This document shows, piece by piece, positions 57,314 to 64,000 of a stretch of 64,000 bases of DNA. Position 1 is the first letter of the stretch. Each line of letters opens with the position of its first letter. The DNA is from Beroe forskalii. Its lineage: Eukaryota > Ctenophora > Nuda > Beroida > Beroidae. The stretch lies in assembly GCA_011033025.1 (NCBI GenBank), contig WFMF01000021.1:620001-684000 (forward strand), in the 5' to 3' direction. A program made the position numbers and the translations under genes. Under the pieces are notes generated by a model. It saw nothing but the letters and a program-made list of their open reading frames with translations. It searched no databases and had not been told where the DNA came from.

Positions 57314-60008
57314 GTCAACAATGATGGTTCATTGTCAACACTGGTGATTCATTGTGATTCATTATAGAAAGTTTAGTTAATCCATAACTGTCGACATTGC
57401 CACTAATGGCAATGAAAATTTGTCAGATTCCCTGTACTGTGTACAACCTTTTGTTGATATATTGTGCTCAAATCTAGATGTCATGAAAACTTCCTCCTTG
57501 TCTGACCAGATGATATTTGTATACTTGAATTGTTTTAAATAAGACAAGTGATAACTCTGATACCAAATGAACATGGAACTTATTATGAACTATACACTAA
57601 ATTGTGGTAGGAAGAGTATTAAGGCATCCATCTAATCAATTTAATCATCTGCATTTTTGAAATTTGCCTTCGAAAGTGTGATTGGGCTCTATTTCTAGTG
57701 ACAATTGACTTAATACTTCAATCTTGTCTGACAAGATAAAGTTTCCCAATAAAGATAAAGAATTCTCAATAATGCACAAGGACCAACTTATGACACTGAA
57801 GCTCATGAAACAAACACACTCCATTGTGGTAGGGGGCATTAAGTTAATAGGTTAGGTACCTTTTGCAAGCATTTTATTATTTGGACCTTGCATGTTCTTA
57901 GTCTGTACTCTGTGTGTGACATAGTTAGCTTTTATAATAATAATAATATAACAATTTTACTATTAAATAACACGATTCATTCTATAAAAATTAGCTAATA
58001 AACTTCATCCTTCGTTTCCACACCTTATATCCAAGGTGTCCAAGATAAAATAAAATTCCACAATCTAATGCTTCATTAATATAACATACCTTCACAAGGT
58101 ACCCCCAATCTAAAGTCAGAATTATGAAAATATAAATAAAGGTGAACATAATAAGTTAAATGAGCCTGCTTGAATTAAAATTTAGTATGATTAATAAATA
58201 ATTTACTGAAATAAATAAATGATGGACATAGTTAGAATCCAAAAAATAAGCAAAACCAGTAAAAATAACGAAACTGATTTTATCATGGTCATATCAATTT
58301 GTTGCCTCACCAATCATTTAAGTACTTTGCCCTGTTCCAAACTACCAAGGCTATGATGGAGGCATCTCATCAAGACCTAAGGATAGAGATTAGAACTGAT
58401 GGAATTAAGTTTTGTCGTCAATCTTATTATTTTAGAAGTGTATCAGAAATTGTAATATGGGTAATGCAATATTTGGCAATGCAATATGTTATGCAAAGAA
58501 GAATCTATAACATAACACAGATTGTAAATATAATTTATTTTCATAATTTCAACAGCACATCATCAAAAAATATTTTTTGCTGGTGATTTTCCATCAGATC
58601 TTTTCAGAAACATAAACCAAGACAAGAGTAGCACAAAAGTTGTATTATTTGATAATAACAAAATTTTTCCAAGACATTCGTGTAATTTTTATTGCAAAAT
58701 ATTCTAATTGCAAAATTATTTAAATTTGAGCCGCGCGCGCGCCGCGCACACCGATCACTGAATGCGCGAAAACTAGGTCATGGTACCCGAAATGAGCCTC
58801 GTCGGCCATGGTTTGGCCGACGTGGCTCACTTTTAAAACAATTTGGGCCTTAAAATTGATTTCAAAAATTTTTCCCCAAGTGAGCCACCTCGGCCACCAT
58901 AGTCGGACTCTGTGATCTCAGAGTCGCGATAAAAATTAAAAAAAGGAAATTATATTTATTTTAGCAATTACAATTTTTTGCTTGTATCAGAGTGATTAAT
59001 TAATTAATTTCATTTCTCCTAAATATACATAGTGTGTTTACACTGATGATGATTTGAAAGTACTTTGCATTAAAAAGTCAGCTCGTTGTGGTTATTCATA
59101 TTGTTAATGTTAAGATGACATGGGCTGGAAGATCCAGTGTACTGTTTAATGAAAAATAGATATTTTGTGGACAAGAGTGTTGATGTATTACTTTATTTAT
59201 TTTGTGGAACTTGGCAATTACAATGAAACAATATTTCAATGAAACAATATTTCAATATTTTACAACAGTACAGACCAGCATTTGCACAATTACAGTGTTT
59301 TATTTAAAAATAATACGCAAAAACTTCATCTCTGTGCAGTCAAGCTGCAAAATTTCCAACAGCCTTTTCCTTAGTCCAAATGAGATACCTTAAAGTCTTT
59401 GACAGGATCCAAGTCAGAGATCTAGGCAGATCTAAACAAATCATAACGAGATGCCAAAAATGACAGGCATCCAATGCTCCCCCAACCACAAGATGTCAAT
59501 ATGTTGTGTGTTAATTTCAGCGGCTCCAAGTGACCCATAACTGTGACCTACAATTTTTATCTATAATAATTGGTAAAGCTCAATCAGTTACTCTCACCTC
59601 AAAGTTTGATGTCCTAGATACTTTGTTGTCCTCTAAACTTGGTGCAATATTTCAATTATTATTATTATTATTATAATTACTGGTCATCTATGCAAGTTCC
59701 AAGTTTAGCTGGTGAAACTATTAAATTCTATTGTTTCATTAAATTCTATTGTTATATTGATACTTTTTGTCAAAATAGTGAGTTGAGCACCTTCTTCAAG
59801 CAACATAGCAATAGAACGTTTTTGAATTAAGTGGGAGTAGGCCAGCTTATTGAAGTAAGGTGGTCAGAGTGAGATCAAGGGGTAGGTCTTCCCAAGGGGA
59901 GGTGACAAATCCGGGGGGGGGGGGGGGGAGTACTATGTTGATTTTGGATAAAGCTAACTGTTCTTAATAGTATGTAAGTTTTGACCACCCTGTATTATTC
60001 ACAGCAAA
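57314..60008. other. AT-rich intergenic before SMU1
   Basis: No gene that I can support. It holds a GGCCGA hairpin (58793-58911), a run of 16 G at 59913-59928 and an ATT microsatellite near 59658. The last bases before the SMU1 ATG read TTATTCACAGCAAAATGG, a good 3' splice site, so a non-coding 5' exon may lie upstream. Confidence 0.55.
58793..58911. repeat. Third copy of the GGCCGA / GAGCCACC hairpin
   Basis: GAGCCTCGTCGGCCATGG...GGCCGACGTGGCTCACTT forms a stem, followed by AAGTGAGCCACCTCGGCCAC. The last piece also occurs, in complement, at 38365-38390. Confidence 0.7.
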
Positions 60009-61550
60009 ATGGCTTTAGAAATCGAATCTGCTGATGTGATCAGATTGATACTGCAGTACTTCAAGGAAAATAACTTGCCTCGAACCTTCTCAACATTGCA
60101 AGAGGAAACTGGTATTACTCTTAACACTGTGGACTCTATTGAAAGTTTCACATCTGATATTAATAATGGACACTGGGACACAGTTCTTATTGCTATTCAG
60201 TCACTCAAACTCCCAGAAAACAAACTAATTGATTTGTATGAACATATTGTTCTTGAACTGATTGAATTAAGAGAACTGAGTGCTGCTAGATCATTGCTTC
60301 GGCAGACAAACCCAATGATAATGCTGAAACAGCTGCAACCAGACAGATATATCCATTTAGAAACTCTACTTGCTAGAAGCTACTTTGATCCTAGGGAAGC
60401 ATATCCTGAGGGCAGTAGCAAAGAAAGAAGAAGGGCTGCCATTGCACAGGCTCTAGCTGGTGAGGTTTCTGTTGTTCCGCCTGCAAGGTTACTTGCTCTT
60501 CTTGGCCAAGCTCTGAAATGGCAGCAACACCAGGGCCAGCTTCCTCCTGGTACAAGTATTGATGTTTTTCGTGGTAAGGCAGCTGTGAAAGATGAAGAGG
60601 AAGAACGCTACCCTACTCAGATATCACGATCCATTAAATTTGGCAGCAAGTCACATCCAGAGTGTTGTAAATTTTCTCCTGATGGACAGTACCTTGTAAC
60701 TGGTACACTTGATGGTTTCATTGAAGTGTGGAATTTCATAACAGGAAAAATTAGAAAGGATTTGAGATATCAGGCTCAGGAGCAGTACATGTTAATGGAT
60801 GATGCAGTGAGTTGCATGATATTTTCAAGAGACAGTGAAATGTTGGCAACAGGTTCCCAGGATGGTAAGATCAAGGTTTGGAAAATTCAAACTGGACAAT
60901 GCTTAAGAAGGTTTGAAAAGGCTCATAGTGCAGGTGTTACATGTATCAATTTTTCAAGAGATGGTTCTCAGTTACTCAGTGCAAGTTTTGATACTACCAT
61001 TAGGATTCATGGTTTAAAATCTGGGAAGACCCTGAAAGAATTCAGAGGACATACATCTTTTGTCAATGAAGCCCAGTTCACAGCTGATGGCCATACAATA
61101 ATCAGTGCTAGCTCTGATGGCTGTGTAAAAGTTTGGAGTTTGAAAACCACTGAATGTCTCAGCACTTTTAAGCCAGCACTTGGAAGTTCAGCCTCTGAAA
61201 TTACTGTGAATAGCATCCATCTCCTACCAAGAAATACTGAACAATTTGTTGTCTGTAATCGAACCAATACAGTATCTATCATGAACATGCAAGGCCAAAT
61301 AGTCAAATCATTCAGTTCTGGTAAAAGACAAGGTGGTGACTTTGTGTGTTGCACATTATCTCCCAGAGGAGAATGGATTTATTGTGTTGGAGAGGATCAT
61401 GTTCTTTACTGCTTTTCAGTGGGAACTGGTAAGTTAGAAAGAACATTGACTGTACATGAGAAAGAAGTCATTGGAATATCCCATCACCCACATCAGAACC
61501 TGATTTCCACTTTCTCTGAGGATGGAACCCTGAAACTCTGGAAACCATAG
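60009..61550 (+). CDS. SMU1: SMU1, WD40 splicing factor, intronless
   Basis: 513 residues, the same length as human SMU1. It has an N-terminal LisH (about 6-38, [18 protein letters not shown]), a CTLH region (about 40-92), the conserved helical segment [18 protein letters not shown], and C-terminal WD40 repeats (about 212-513) with [20 protein letters not shown] and [14 protein letters not shown] at the end. SMU1 with RED/IK acts in the spliceosomal B complex and in splicing of short introns. The coding region has no intron; a 3' splice-like TTCACAG lies 5 nt before the ATG. A polyadenylation-like AATAAA occurs 10 nt after the stop (61560-61565). Codon use looks AT-rich, unlike the GC-rich UHRF1 and ELP3. 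Confidence 0.97.
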   Translation: MALEIESADVIRLILQYFKENNLPRTFSTLQEETGITLNTVDSIESFTSDINNGHWDTVLIAIQSLKLPENKLIDLYEHIVLELIELRELSAARSLLRQTNPMIMLKQLQPDRYIHLETLLARSYFDPREAYPEGSSKERRRAAIAQALAGEVSVVPPARLLALLGQALKWQQHQGQLPPGTSIDVFRGKAAVKDEEEERYPTQISRSIKFGSKSHPECCKFSPDGQYLVTGTLDGFIEVWNFITGKIRKDLRYQAQEQYMLMDDAVSCMIFSRDSEMLATGSQDGKIKVWKIQTGQCLRRFEKAHSAGVTCINFSRDGSQLLSASFDTTIRIHGLKSGKTLKEFRGHTSFVNEAQFTADGHTIISASSDGCVKVWSLKTTECLSTFKPALGSSASEITVNSIHLLPRNTEQFVVCNRTNTVSIMNMQGQIVKSFSSGKRQGGDFVCCTLSPRGEWIYCVGEDHVLYCFSVGTGKLERTLTVHEKEVIGISHHPHQNLISTFSEDGTLKLWKP

Positions 61551-62366
61551 TGTTCAATGAATAAACAGCAGGACTGTTCTAAATTTTACACCATGACCAA
61601 TTTATATATGAATTGCTGTCAAACTATGTTATATGGCTATATCATTTCATGCAATATTTTAACTCTCATCAATCTGATAAATTCTACTTGGCCACATAAC
61701 TTACTATTATACTTAAACTATTTTATCATTACAACTGTTTAAAATGATTTAGAATATCTTCATTCTTCAATGTTGTGAGTCAAACTAACCATTACAAAAG
61801 TGAGTTAACTCCTATTCATTGTATTTCCTATTGATCCAATGTAATATATCCTTGGGATATAGGTATTATTTTATTTATGGCTGATATTTATTCTTGTATG
61901 CCCTATTGTGTTTTTTATCTTCAGTGCAGCTAGGCAATTTTTCCAGTTTATGGTATCTTTCATCATTTATATTTCCTGAGTGCTTGGTTTGGAAGCTTCT
62001 GAATATAATATATTGGTGACATTTAAGATTTTGTCCATCTATAATTACAGTACTTGACAAAATAAATAGTTTGACTAGATTCTAAATAACTATAATTTCT
62101 GTTACTACTAGAATATGACTTGAAAGAAGGAAGGAATGAACATTGTTGATTTGCATCCTGATGAAGCATGAAGAACACTCCTATTTCAACTAGATGTTTG
62201 AAACTTCATCAGTTCCTTTCAGGACAAACATTATTTGCAAATGTAAGTTCTATAACAATGTTTTGAATGTTTCAGCACATATCTGTCGAATTAAACGTTT
62301 CAATGTATTGTGAATTTTGTGATTCTTCATTGCCAATAGATTTTACTTAATACCGTTTTACTTCAG
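61551..62366. other. SMU1 3' flank and upstream of the kinase exons
   Basis: AT-rich. A 20-nt block at 62223-62242 lies between TTCCTTTCAG and GTAAGTTC and could be a microexon of the kinase gene. That is unproven. Confidence 0.4.
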
Positions 62367-63906
<1,540 letters not shown>

Positions 63907-64000
63907 TAGGTCCAATCAGACCTACCACGTCTCAGAGACGTCTATTTCAGTTTTGTCCAGTTTGAGTGTTGATTAAATATCAATCTCTCGCAGATACAAT

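Overview
The window is nuclear DNA of an animal, probably an invertebrate. Genes have spliceosomal introns with GT..AG borders, and the set includes UHRF1, ELP3, cyclophilins, a four-KH hnRNP K-like protein, eS28, SMU1 and a citron-type kinase. The DNA is AT-rich and about two thirds of it is repeats. UHRF1 with all five of its domains suggests an animal that maintains CpG methylation. I cannot name the phylum.

Layout. 1-18100: no confident gene; one arm of a long inverted repeat (3673-7290) carrying a Penelope-like fossil, several hairpin elements, a 3.8 kb foldback element (11303-15065) and an irregular tandem array (16100-18120). 18100-24100: a plus-strand gene that looks like NOL7, with a foldback element in its last intron, then tandem and hairpin repeats. 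24097-37275: a compact, all-minus-strand block in the order (5' to 3') hnRNP K-like, cyclophilin, cyclophilin, ELP3, UHRF1, eS28. 38382-57313: the other arm of the long inverted repeat, then two direct copies of a large repeat (41652-46797 and 49441-57313) around a broken PHD/AlkB mobile-element relic. Each copy has gained different insertions, so each serves as an empty-site control for the other. 57314-64000: intronless SMU1 and the first kinase exons of a citron-like gene that runs off the right edge.

The genes are mostly housekeeping: splicing and RNA binding (SMU1, hnRNP K-like, cyclophilins), translation and tRNA modification (eS28, ELP3, NOL7-like), methylation maintenance (UHRF1) and cytokinesis (citron-like kinase). 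They do not form one pathway.

The most striking signal is a set of unrelated-looking foldback elements built alike: inverted arms made of short tandem repeats, little or nothing coding inside, and 8-bp target duplications at two sites exactly, with imperfect matches at two more. Arm units include GAGCGCAAAT, GGGACAAATGGGACA, CCAGTATCACG and GCCTCCACTAG. I suggest one shared mobilising machinery acting on many arm sequences.
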